Source: CAWCTD01 sp963798455
Lineage (GTDB): Bacteria > Acidobacteriota > Terriglobia > Bryobacterales > Bryobacteraceae
Direction of reading: 5' to 3'
NCBI GenBank assembly: GCA_963798455.1
Contig: CAWCTD010000003.1
Span: 3,224,001 to 3,288,000 of the forward strand
DNA length: 64,000 nt
Of this stretch, positions 52,277-60,495 are shown piece by piece; within the stretch, counting starts at the first letter, position 1, and the number at the start of each line of letters is the position of its first letter. The position numbers were made by a program, and so were the translations under genes. The notes below the pieces were generated by a model. That model saw only the letters and a program-made list of their open reading frames with translations. It did not search any database and was not told where the DNA came from.

Positions 52277-53149
52277 ATGAAGTCGCCGGAGCGCGCCATT
52301 CTTTCGGTGGACGTGGAAGACTACTTCCATGTGGAAGCGTTTGCCGGAGTTGTGGCGCGGTCTGATTGGGACCGGTTCCCCCAACGCGTGGAGGCGAACA
52401 CGCACCGAGTATTGGATCTCCTCGACGAGATCGGGGCGAGGGCCACTTTCTTCCTGCTGGGCTGGATCGCCGACCGCCATTCCCCTCTGGTGCGCGAGAT
52501 TGCCGGCCGGGGCCACGAACTGGCTTGCCACTCCTACTGGCACCGCCCTGTGTACAGCCTCACCCGCGACGAATTTCGCGAGGACACCCTGCTGGCCAAA
52601 CAGGTTATCGAGCAGGCCGCCGGCGTCGCCGTTTGGGGCTACCGCGCTCCGAGCTTCTCGGTCACGCTCCGCTCCCTGTGGGCGCTCGAGGTGCTCGCCG
52701 AACTGGGATTCCGCTACGACTCGAGCATCTTCCCCATCCGGCACGACCTCTACGGAATTCCCGACGGCCCGCGCCGGCCCTTTCGCGCCGGCCCGCTGGT
52801 GGAGTTCCCCGCAACCACCTTTCGCTGGCCGGGAGGCGCGAATCTGCCGGTGGGAGGCGGCGGCTATCTGCGGATACTTCCCTTCTGGCTCACCCAGCTT
52901 GGCATTCGGCGCGCATGGCGGGAGGGCCTCCCCTTGATCGTGTATTTCCATCCGTGGGAACTCGATCCTGGCCAGCCGCGTTTGGCCGTTCCTCTGAAGT
53001 CGCGCCTGCGCCATTACACCAACCTGAGCGCCACCGCTAGCCGCCTCCGCCGCTTGGGCCGCTCGGTCCACTTCGTGCCTTTCCGCGAGAGCGGTCTGCT
53101 GGAGACAGCGGCTGAGTCCGATTTCATGTCAAGGACCATCAGCGCATGA
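52277..53149 (+). CDS. Polysaccharide deacetylase, XrtA-associated type
   Basis: A 290-residue NodB-type deacetylase with the opening AILSVDVEDYFHVEAFAGVV, typical of the deacetylases found in exosortase/XrtA loci. Further motifs are GARATFFLLGWIADRHSPLV (the catalytic TFF region), GHELACHSYWHRPVYSL (metal His), and YRAPSFSVT with VYFHPWELDP at the end. It removes N-acetyl groups from an exported polymer or its lipid-linked precursor. It overlaps the next methyltransferase by four bases. Confidence 0.9.
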   Translation: MKSPERAILSVDVEDYFHVEAFAGVVARSDWDRFPQRVEANTHRVLDLLDEIGARATFFLLGWIADRHSPLVREIAGRGHELACHSYWHRPVYSLTRDEFREDTLLAKQVIEQAAGVAVWGYRAPSFSVTLRSLWALEVLAELGFRYDSSIFPIRHDLYGIPDGPRRPFRAGPLVEFPATTFRWPGGANLPVGGGGYLRILPFWLTQLGIRRAWREGLPLIVYFHPWELDPGQPRLAVPLKSRLRHYTNLSATASRLRRLGRSVHFVPFRESGLLETAAESDFMSRTISA

Positions 53150-53805
53150 AGAAAGACACGATGCCGCAGGTAGCGCAGTACTGGAACACCATCGCCGGGG
53201 AGTTCGACGCCATTTACAGCGGGGAGAAAAGCGCGTTCGCCCGCTCCCTGGACCGCTGGCTCCGCGGAGATATGTACCAGCGTCTGGACTGGGTCATGGG
53301 GAAGTGCGGCGACGTGCGCGGCCTCCGCATTTGCGACATCGGCTGCGGCTCGGGCCGGTTCGTGACGGAGTTCGCCAGACGCGGCGCCGCCCACGTCACG
53401 GGTGTGGATGTCGCTCCGGAGATGCTCAAGCTCGCCCGGCGGCTGGTCGAGAAAGACGGCGTCGCCTCCGCCTGCGACTTTGTACATGCCGACGTGCTCG
53501 ACTGGCAGGCGGACCAGTTCTACGACATCACGATCGCCATCGGCTTCTGGGATTACATCGCCGATCCGGGGAGCCGCCTGGAGAGGATCCGGCGCTTGAC
53601 CGGCCGCAAGTTTCTGTCGGCTTGGCCGCGCTTGTGGACCTGGCGCATGCCGGTGCGCAAGGTGCGGCTGCAATACATCCGCGGCTGTCCGGTCTACTTT
53701 TTCCGGAAAACCGAGGTCTGCCGCCTGCTGGCGCAGGCAGGCTTTCATGTGGAGAGCTGCGACACCGTGGGCAAGCTGTTCTGCGTAGAAGCCCGTCCCG
53801 CCTGA
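53146..53805 (+). CDS. Class I SAM-dependent methyltransferase
   Basis: A 219-residue methyltransferase: GLRICDIGCGSGRFVTEFAR (motif I), VTGVDVAPEMLKLARRLVEK and LDWQADQFYDITIAIGFWDY. It begins inside the end of the deacetylase gene (ATGA) and is followed four bases after its stop by the GT2 gene. The fold is related to O-methyltransferases of small hydroxylated substrates, and a sugar is a plausible acceptor in this context. Confidence 0.85.
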   Translation: MKKDTMPQVAQYWNTIAGEFDAIYSGEKSAFARSLDRWLRGDMYQRLDWVMGKCGDVRGLRICDIGCGSGRFVTEFARRGAAHVTGVDVAPEMLKLARRLVEKDGVASACDFVHADVLDWQADQFYDITIAIGFWDYIADPGSRLERIRRLTGRKFLSAWPRLWTWRMPVRKVRLQYIRGCPVYFFRKTEVCRLLAQAGFHVESCDTVGKLFCVEARPA

Positions 53806-53809
53806 TACC

Positions 53810-54925
53810 GTGGCTAAGTGGCTGCTTTGGCTGTCGATCGCTGTCCCGATCTGCACGTACCTGGGCTATCCGCTGGCCTTGCTTGCGCTACGCCTCTTTG
53901 TTCACCGGCCGGTGCGCAAGCGGCCCATCGAGCCGTTCGTCTCCCTGTTGATCCCGGCCTATCGCGAAGCCCGCATGATCGCTCAGAAAATCCGGAACTC
54001 GCTCGCGGCGGACTATCCGCCAGGCAAGCTGGAAATCGTCGTCGCCTGTGATGGGTCGCCCGACGAGACCCCCGCCATCGCCAGGAGCATGTCGGACGGG
54101 CAGCGTGTGCGCGTGCTCGATTTCCCTGTCAACCGCGGCAAGCTGGCCACGTTGAACGCCAGCCTGCCGGAGCTCGGCGGCGAGATCGTCGTCTTCTCCG
54201 ATGCCGCGGCCCTGCTCTATCCGGACGCCATCCGCAACCTCGTGGCGAACTTCGCCGATCCCGAGGTCGGCGCCGCCAGCGGCAAGTACACCGTCGTCCG
54301 GGCCGACGAAGTCGCCACGGGCAAGTCGGAGGACTTCTACTGGAAGTACGAGACGTTCCTTAAGACGATCGAATCCCAGCTCGCCTCGGTGCTTGGCGCG
54401 CACGGCCACCTGCACGCCATCCGCAAGGAGCTGTATCCTTTCCCGCCCCCCGCCACCATCAACGACGACTACGTGATTCCCACGTCGGTCCTGGCCCGAG
54501 GCTACCGGGCCGTCTATGAGCCGTCGGCCGTTGTCTACGAAGAGGCGCACGAGATGACCGGCTTCGGCCGCAGGGTTCGCATCATGGCAGGCAATCTCCA
54601 ACAGTTGCGCTACATCCGCGGCCTGGTGCGGCCTTTCCGGCCGCTGCCGCTGTTTTTCTTCGTCTTTCACAAGGTGATGCGGCTGCTGGTTCCCTTCGCG
54701 ATGGTGACTGCCCTGGCCACCAATCTGCTGCTGCTCGAGCAGCCCGTCTATCGCGCCCTGTGCGCTTGTCAGGCGCTCTTCTACCTGCTGGCCGGGGCGG
54801 GCGCGCTCATGCGGTTGAGGCCCAAGCTGCTGATGCTGCCCTACTACTTCACCATGATCAACGCGGCTGTTTTCGCCGGGGTCTATCATGCCCTGACGCG
54901 GCACCGTACCCTGCCCTGGAAGTAA
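53810..54925 (+). CDS. Membrane glycosyltransferase family 2
   Basis: A 371-residue GT2 with an N-terminal helix (LLWLSIAVPICTYLGYPLAL) and three C-terminal helices after VRPFRPLPLFFFVFHKVMRL. The catalytic part has VSLLIPAYREARMIAQKIRN, VACDGSPDETPAIARSM, the DxD region IVVFSDAAALLYPDAI and the acceptor segment INDDYVIPTSVLARGYRAVY. It resembles N-acetylglucosaminyl/hyaluronan-type synthases. The start is a GTG four bases after the methyltransferase stop. It probably elongates the chain at the inner membrane. Confidence 0.88.
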   Translation: MAKWLLWLSIAVPICTYLGYPLALLALRLFVHRPVRKRPIEPFVSLLIPAYREARMIAQKIRNSLAADYPPGKLEIVVACDGSPDETPAIARSMSDGQRVRVLDFPVNRGKLATLNASLPELGGEIVVFSDAAALLYPDAIRNLVANFADPEVGAASGKYTVVRADEVATGKSEDFYWKYETFLKTIESQLASVLGAHGHLHAIRKELYPFPPPATINDDYVIPTSVLARGYRAVYEPSAVVYEEAHEMTGFGRRVRIMAGNLQQLRYIRGLVRPFRPLPLFFFVFHKVMRLLVPFAMVTALATNLLLLEQPVYRALCACQALFYLLAGAGALMRLRPKLLMLPYYFTMINAAVFAGVYHALTRHRTLPWK

Positions 54926-54944
54926 CCCGGATCGTGGCGGAAAG

Positions 54945-56261
54945 CTACAGCGCGGCAGCGGGTCTGCCCGCCGGCCAGGAGCGGAGCGCCCCGGAGAGAT
55001 CCATCACCGAAAGCCCGCTTTGCGCAACCCGTTCGACAAGCGCCCCAGAAAGCTTCTGCGTGACCACCAAGTGCTGTGCCCAGCCGAACAATGAATCGAT
55101 CGAGGCGTCCAGCAGCCGGCCGATGTGCGGGATGGCATTGAGGATGTAATTGCGATTGCTGCCGTAAATGGTGTCCAACCGGATGTGGGGATCGAACACG
55201 CGAACCTGCCGCCCTTTGCCGATCAGGTGCTCGAGCAGGGCCACCACGGGGCTTTCCCGCAAGTCGTCCGTGTCCTCCTTGAAGGCCAGGCCGATGACGC
55301 CGATGCGTTCGACGGGGAGATCCAGGACCGCTTGGATAGCGCGATGCAAATGCCGCTCGTTGCTCGGCAGCGCCGCCGAAAGCAGGGGCAGTTCGAGGTC
55401 CAGCCGCGTGGCCCGGTGGTTCAGCGCCCTCAGGTCTTTCGGCAGGCAGGAGCCGCCAAAGGCGAAGCCCGGCTTCAGATAAGCGGGAGAGATGTTCAGC
55501 CGGGTGTCCTGGCACAGCGTGTGCATCACTTCGCCGGCCGGGACGTCCAGCCGGGTCGCCAGCGCGCCGATTTCGTTGGCGAAGGCAATCTTCACCGCGT
55601 GAAAGGCGTTGCAGGCGTACTTGATCATCTCGGCCGTGCGAAGGCTCACCTGGTGGACCGCCACGCGCAAGCCGTCATAGAGCGCCGCCACCCGGCGCAC
55701 CGCATCCGCGTCCGAGCCTCCTACCACCACCAGCGAAGGCTCCAGGAAGTCGCGCACCGCGCACCCTTCGCGCAGGAACTCCGGGTTGGAGACGACCGCG
55801 GCTGAGGGAAGGCCCTTGAGGGCCGGCGCGACCACCTCCTCGCAGGTTCCCGGAAACACCGTGCTGCGGATCGCCACAACCAGGCCCCGCGAGGCGCTGG
55901 CGCAGGAGGCAATGTCCTCGGTCACCCGGCGCAACTGCTCCAGGCTCAGGTTTCCGCTCCGCTCGGACGGCGTGCCCACGCATATCAGAGCGATCTCCGC
56001 GTCAGCCATAGCCTCCGCCGTCGAAGTCGAGGCCGACAGCCGTCCCGCCGAGACGTTCTCCCGCACCAACTCCTCGAGCCCTGGCTCGTAGAACGGCGCC
56101 CGGCCCTCCATGACGCTGCGGACTTTGAGGTCGTCCCGGTCCGCGCCGCGGACCTGGTGGCCTAGTTGCGCCAGCCCGGCCGCTGTTACACAGCCGACAT
56201 AGCCCAAACCCAACACTGCCACGCGCGCGGGGTTCGCCGTCCCATCCTGCCCTATGATCAA
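54945..56261 (-). CDS. GDP-mannose / UDP-glucose 6-dehydrogenase
   Basis: A 438-residue NAD-dependent nucleotide-sugar 6-dehydrogenase. The Rossmann start is RVAVLGLGYVGCVTAAGLAQ. Further landmarks are ALICVGTPSERSGNL, VVSNPEFLREGCAVRDFLEP, AEMIKYACNAFHAVKIAFAN, the catalytic Cys in KPGFAFGGSCLPKDLRALN and the C-terminal VFDPHIRLDTIYGSNRNYIL. The last segment is closer to GDP-mannose dehydrogenase (AlgD) than to UDP-glucose dehydrogenase. It makes a uronic acid donor, consistent with the amidotransferases and the deacetylase in this locus. Confidence 0.9.
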   Translation of the reverse strand: MIIGQDGTANPARVAVLGLGYVGCVTAAGLAQLGHQVRGADRDDLKVRSVMEGRAPFYEPGLEELVRENVSAGRLSASTSTAEAMADAEIALICVGTPSERSGNLSLEQLRRVTEDIASCASASRGLVVAIRSTVFPGTCEEVVAPALKGLPSAAVVSNPEFLREGCAVRDFLEPSLVVVGGSDADAVRRVAALYDGLRVAVHQVSLRTAEMIKYACNAFHAVKIAFANEIGALATRLDVPAGEVMHTLCQDTRLNISPAYLKPGFAFGGSCLPKDLRALNHRATRLDLELPLLSAALPSNERHLHRAIQAVLDLPVERIGVIGLAFKEDTDDLRESPVVALLEHLIGKGRQVRVFDPHIRLDTIYGSNRNYILNAIPHIGRLLDASIDSLFGWAQHLVVTQKLSGALVERVAQSGLSVMDLSGALRSWPAGRPAAAL

Positions 56262-56327
56262 GTCCCTAGTATGGCATGCCGTCCGGATTCGTCCGCCCCC
56301 CCTACGCCCGCCGGTTCGGCTTCAGGA

Positions 56328-56491
56328 GCCCGTGGTGAAAGTGACGGGACAGGCAGCTTCGGGGACAATTTCGGGGACAGGCGACGAAATTCCGACTGAA
56401 CCGCTGCCGCAGATTCAACGACTTGCAGGCTGGAATTTCGTTGCCTGTCCCCGAAATTATACGGCCACTCAACTCACTTTCACCACGGGCT
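56328..56491. repeat. 164-base palindromic element (REP/MITE-like)
   Basis: Nested inverted repeats: the outer arms AGCCCGTGGTGAAAGTGA (56328-56345) and its complement (56474-56491) match perfectly. Inner arms of 27 bases at 56367-56393 and 56432-56458 match with one difference and carry the GGGGACAGGC motif. The centre is about 38 bases long. The element has no coding capacity. It fills the 230-base gap between the dehydrogenase and the propeller-protein gene, and one arm recurs at 15918-15941. Small palindromes of this kind are mobilised by Y1-type (RAYT) transposases, but none lies in the window. Confidence 0.7.
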
Positions 56492-56492
56492 G

Positions 56493-58544
56493 CTACGGCT
56501 GGACGGTCAGAGCGTTGCCGATGGCGATCTGGCTGCCGGAGTCGCCGCGGGGGCCCGTCAGACGCACCACTCGCACCGCCGGGGCGTGCGGGCTGGAAAT
56601 CTGAACGGTCGCCGTCAGTAGTGTGCCCGTCGAGTTCACCGAGATGTTGCTCAGACTGAAGGCTTCGTCAGCAACTCCCCCCTTCATGGGATTGAGGAAC
56701 TCAACGCCGGTCGTGCCGCCCAAGTGGGACCCTGTGACCGTCAGAGTAAAGGACGTTCCCACAACGGCGGTATCGGGCTCGATGGACTTGATCGACGGAG
56801 GCGCTGAGTCGCCGGACGGAGGACCGCCGCCGGAGCCCTGAGAACCTAGTGCCGTCGAAATCCCCTGGATGCTTCCCACGACGGCTTTCGTGCTCAGGTC
56901 GATCATCGAGATCGTGCCCGCGCCCTCATTGAGCACCAGTAGCAGATTGTCCGACGTGTCCACAGTCATGGCGCGCGGTCCAGACTCCACTTTAACGCTC
57001 TGCACCGCGGGCAAGACCGGCTGTCCTGTAAACGCCCCTAGCGGGACTGCGTTGATGGCCCCCCCCGCTTGGTTGGTGAAGAACACGTCGTTGCCACTCA
57101 CTACGGCATCCGTCAGGCCGCCGGATTGGTCCGGGTTGACCTTCAGAGTCGTGACCGCTCCGTCCACAGGATTCACGACGAGCAGCTTCCCGTCCGGTCC
57201 GGCGCTGGGTTCGCTCACCAGCAGCATGCCCGTCTGCTCCAGGAACCGCACGGCCGCCGGCCGCACGTTTTCACCCAGAGTCAGCGTGCCGGAAACGGTG
57301 CGGTCGCTCAGCCGGATCCGGCTGATGGTCCCGCTGGTCTGGTTGGTGACGAAAGCCTCGGACTGGGCCACAGCCACGGCGCGCGGCACTAATCCCACCG
57401 GCACGGAAGTCGTCTCCAGGGTCCGAAGGTCCACAAACGCGACAGAATTGGAGTACTGGTTGACCACCAGCGCCACATCCCCGCTGATGGCCACCGAAAC
57501 CGGCCCCAGTCCTACCGGCACCTCGCCCTGAACGGCCATGGACCTCAGGTCGATCAAGGCTGCCGCATGGCGCCCGCGTTCGGCGACCACCGCCAGGTTC
57601 AACCCGGCATCGACGGCCACGGCCATGGGCTGCGCTCCCTCCGGAAGAGGAATGACAGCCACCACCCGCCGCTGGCTCGTGTCCACCACGCCGATCACAT
57701 CATCGGTGGCATCGGTCACCAGCACCGTGGTCGTCCCGGGCACCCACGCCAGCGAGGATAGCTCGGGGCTCTGGGCAGCGTTCGCGGTCGTTTCCTCCTC
57801 CCCCTGGGCCGGCGGAGCGAGGATGACCACCTCCACGACATTGCTTCGCTTGTCGCCCGACTCGACCGCCACCTCCAGGCGCCCCGCCCCGGCCAGCGAG
57901 CCGGGAAGTACGACATTGAGTTGGCCGACCGCGCCGCCGAACGGAGATGCCTCCAGGTACTCCGCCACTGCCACCGGAATGCCCCCGATGGTCGCGTCCG
58001 GCGCTGGGGTCGCGGCCAAGGCAGTCGTATAGATGGCCAAAATCGTTGCCTCACCGCCGCTGCTGACCCGGAAGGGCCCGGACTCAAATGTGGCTGCGTC
58101 GAGGATGGCGCCGTCTCCCGAGCCGGCGCCGGTAGAGGCGAAAACGGCGGGAATGGCGTGGCTCTGCAGCGTGAAGCTGGCCTGGAATGTCCCGGCGGGT
58201 GATTTCACCGTCAGGACGGCCGGCCCCGGTGGCACCGAGCGGTCGATCACCGCGTTGATCTGTGTCGGAGAAACGTACAGCAACCCCGAGGGCGTGCCGT
58301 TCACAGTGACCCGGGTGCCGGCCAGTGTCAGCGGTGGAAACGTGAGATCTTGCGTGAAGTCCGTCTCCACGGAGAGGTTCGACCCGAACACCGATATGAT
58401 CGAGCCGGGCGAAATCGCGGCGTCCCCCAGAAACGAGGCGGCGTTCAGGACCTGAATGGATTGTGCGTGCGCCCCCGACAACCCCAACAGCACAACCACG
58501 CCGGCAAGCCCGAGTTTGTTGCGAAGCGCGTGCGTCTCACCCAT
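56493..58544 (-). CDS. Secreted beta-propeller protein with TIGR03437-type and IPT domains
   Basis: A protein of about 683 residues. After a signal peptide (MGETHALRNKLGLAGVVVLL) comes a TIGR03437-like module, otherwise known as the Solibacter uncharacterised C-terminal domain (VLNAASFLGDAAISPGSIIS, VFGSNLS). A YVTN-type beta-propeller with repeats such as VVDTSQRRVVAVIPLPEGA and LIDLRSMAVQGEVPVGLG follows. A C-terminal IPT/TIG domain (IKSIEPDTAVVGTSFTLTVT) ends the protein. Such proteins are extracellular and may bind surface polymers. Start at 58544; the longer frame upstream is not coding. It is the strongest family-level hint of a Bryobacterales origin. Confidence 0.82.
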   Translation of the reverse strand: MGETHALRNKLGLAGVVVLLGLSGAHAQSIQVLNAASFLGDAAISPGSIISVFGSNLSVETDFTQDLTFPPLTLAGTRVTVNGTPSGLLYVSPTQINAVIDRSVPPGPAVLTVKSPAGTFQASFTLQSHAIPAVFASTGAGSGDGAILDAATFESGPFRVSSGGEATILAIYTTALAATPAPDATIGGIPVAVAEYLEASPFGGAVGQLNVVLPGSLAGAGRLEVAVESGDKRSNVVEVVILAPPAQGEEETTANAAQSPELSSLAWVPGTTTVLVTDATDDVIGVVDTSQRRVVAVIPLPEGAQPMAVAVDAGLNLAVVAERGRHAAALIDLRSMAVQGEVPVGLGPVSVAISGDVALVVNQYSNSVAFVDLRTLETTSVPVGLVPRAVAVAQSEAFVTNQTSGTISRIRLSDRTVSGTLTLGENVRPAAVRFLEQTGMLLVSEPSAGPDGKLLVVNPVDGAVTTLKVNPDQSGGLTDAVVSGNDVFFTNQAGGAINAVPLGAFTGQPVLPAVQSVKVESGPRAMTVDTSDNLLLVLNEGAGTISMIDLSTKAVVGSIQGISTALGSQGSGGGPPSGDSAPPSIKSIEPDTAVVGTSFTLTVTGSHLGGTTGVEFLNPMKGGVADEAFSLSNISVNSTGTLLTATVQISSPHAPAVRVVRLTGPRGDSGSQIAIGNALTVQP

Positions 58545-58549
58545 AAGGT

Positions 58550-60454
58550 CTATGTGCCCGCCCCCTGGAGCGCGGCCGATTCCGGCCTCGGCGGCGAATC
58601 CTGAGACTGCCGGAACCAGAGTTCGAGTATCAGCAGCCGCCATAACCAATGATAATTGTCCCGCCGGCCGCGCAGGTGCTCCTCGATCAGGTGCCGCACG
58701 AACGGAGGCGAGACAATCCCGCGCCCCAGAAAAGCCGCGCTGTTCATGTGGTCCCAGAGAAATTCGCGCAGGGGACCGCGAAACCACGCCGCCAGCGGCA
58801 CGCCAAAGCCCTTCTTGGGCAGCCGCAACAGTTCGGCCGGCAGCCGGTTTCCCACCGCTTTCAGCAGGATTCGCTTGCCCCGGCTCCCCGCCAGTTTCCA
58901 GGCATGGGGAATGCGCGCGGCGAACTCGGCCAGCTTGTGATCTAGCAACGGACAGCGCACCTCCAGTGAATTCGCCATGGACATGCGGTCCACTTTCACC
59001 AGCATATCTCCAGTAAGGTTTGCCGTGGCTTCAAAGTACAGCGCTTGCGTCAGAATATCGCACTCGCAGCCAGGCAGATAGCGGGCCAACTGCCCGCGCA
59101 GGTAGGCCCCGTCGCCAGGCAGCATCCACTGCGGCGTGAGCAGGTGTTCCCGCAAGAAGTAGGGCGCGAAATTCAACTCGAAATAGCGGTCCAGCGCCGT
59201 GGGCCGGCTGATCATGCGCAGGAAGTTCTTGCCGTACGCCGAGTAGGGCAGATGCTCGGCCAGCCCGGCGATCACCCGCCGGACTGTCTGCGGCAGGAGG
59301 TCAACTTTGCGCAGCCGGTTGACCAGGCCGAAGCTCGGATACCCGGCGAACAGCTCGTCTCCGCCGTCTCCCGTCAGGGCCACTTTCACGTGTTGCGCCG
59401 CGAATTGCGAAACGAGGTAGGTAGGGATGGCGGAAGAGTCGCCGAAGGGCTCGTCGAAGTGCCGGACCAGCTTCTCCACCAGTTCGATGGAATTCGGCCG
59501 GACTATGATCTCGTGGTGTTCGGTACGGTATTGGCGAGCCACCAACGCCGCCGCGGGCAGCTCGTTGAATCCGGGTTCTTCGAAGCCGATCGAGAACGTC
59601 TTCACCGGCTCGGAGGATTGGAGCGCCATGGAGGCCACCACCGACGAAGAGTCGATGCCGCCGCTGAGAAACGCCCCTAGCGGAACGTCCGCCATCATCC
59701 GGATACGGACTGCTTCGTCGAACAATGCGCGAAGCTGCTCCGAAGCCGATTCCTCCGACAGTCCCGCTTCCGCCCGTTCCGCCGGCTCCGGGAGCCGCCA
59801 GTAGCGCCCGGTCTCCACGCGGCCCTGGGCGTCGTAGCGGAGCCAGTATCCGGCGGGCAGTTTGTGGATTCCGAGATAGGCGCTCCACGGATCGGGGATG
59901 TAAGAGAACTGGAAATACAGCTTGAGGGCTTCGGTGTCCAGTTCCATCGGCACGCCGGCCGCCCTGAGGCACTTCAGCTCGCTCCCAAAGAACAGGCCTT
60001 CGGGCTGAACGGAGTAGTAGAGAGGCTTCTTCCCGAACCGGTCGCGGACCAGAAGCAGGGAGCGCCGGCGCCGGTCCCATATGCTGTAGGCAAACATCCC
60101 GCGCAGCTTCCCGATCCCCTGCGTGCCCTCTTCTTCGTAGAGATGCACCAGCGTTTCGGTGTCGCTGTTCGTCTTGAAAGCGTGTCCCTTGGCGATCAGG
60201 TCTCGCCGCAGCTCCCCATAGTTGTAAATCTCGCCATTGAAGACAACCCATACGCTATCATCTTCATTGGAGATCGGCTGGTGGCCCGTCCGCAGGTCGA
60301 TGATACTGAGACGGCGCATGCCGATCCCGCATCCTCCCCCAAGGTGGTAACCTTCATCGTCGGGACCACGGTGGATAATCGGGTCGCACATGGCGCGCAG
60401 GAGCGCGGGATCGCCCTCTCGGTTTGGCAGATAGAATCCGGCGATGCCGCACAT
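58550..60454 (-). CDS. asnB: Asparagine synthetase B-type amidotransferase
   Basis: A 634-residue glutamine-hydrolysing asparagine synthetase. The nucleophile Cys is in MCGIAGFYLP, and the glutaminase domain shows IIHRGPDDEGYHLGGGCGIG and FNGEIYNYGELRR. The synthetase part has the P-loop FLSGGIDSSSVVASM, TGDGGDELFAGYPSF and SLEVRCPLLDHKLAEFAARI. It is related to but distinct from the asnB at 49128; the two differ in sequence throughout. It ends six bases before the start of the propeller protein downstream and is divergent from the heparinase-like gene. Confidence 0.9.
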   Translation of the reverse strand: MCGIAGFYLPNREGDPALLRAMCDPIIHRGPDDEGYHLGGGCGIGMRRLSIIDLRTGHQPISNEDDSVWVVFNGEIYNYGELRRDLIAKGHAFKTNSDTETLVHLYEEEGTQGIGKLRGMFAYSIWDRRRRSLLLVRDRFGKKPLYYSVQPEGLFFGSELKCLRAAGVPMELDTEALKLYFQFSYIPDPWSAYLGIHKLPAGYWLRYDAQGRVETGRYWRLPEPAERAEAGLSEESASEQLRALFDEAVRIRMMADVPLGAFLSGGIDSSSVVASMALQSSEPVKTFSIGFEEPGFNELPAAALVARQYRTEHHEIIVRPNSIELVEKLVRHFDEPFGDSSAIPTYLVSQFAAQHVKVALTGDGGDELFAGYPSFGLVNRLRKVDLLPQTVRRVIAGLAEHLPYSAYGKNFLRMISRPTALDRYFELNFAPYFLREHLLTPQWMLPGDGAYLRGQLARYLPGCECDILTQALYFEATANLTGDMLVKVDRMSMANSLEVRCPLLDHKLAEFAARIPHAWKLAGSRGKRILLKAVGNRLPAELLRLPKKGFGVPLAAWFRGPLREFLWDHMNSAAFLGRGIVSPPFVRHLIEEHLRGRRDNYHWLWRLLILELWFRQSQDSPPRPESAALQGAGT

Positions 60455-60495
60455 ACCAGGAGCTTCGGTCCATTATCGCAGCCAGGATTGGACTT

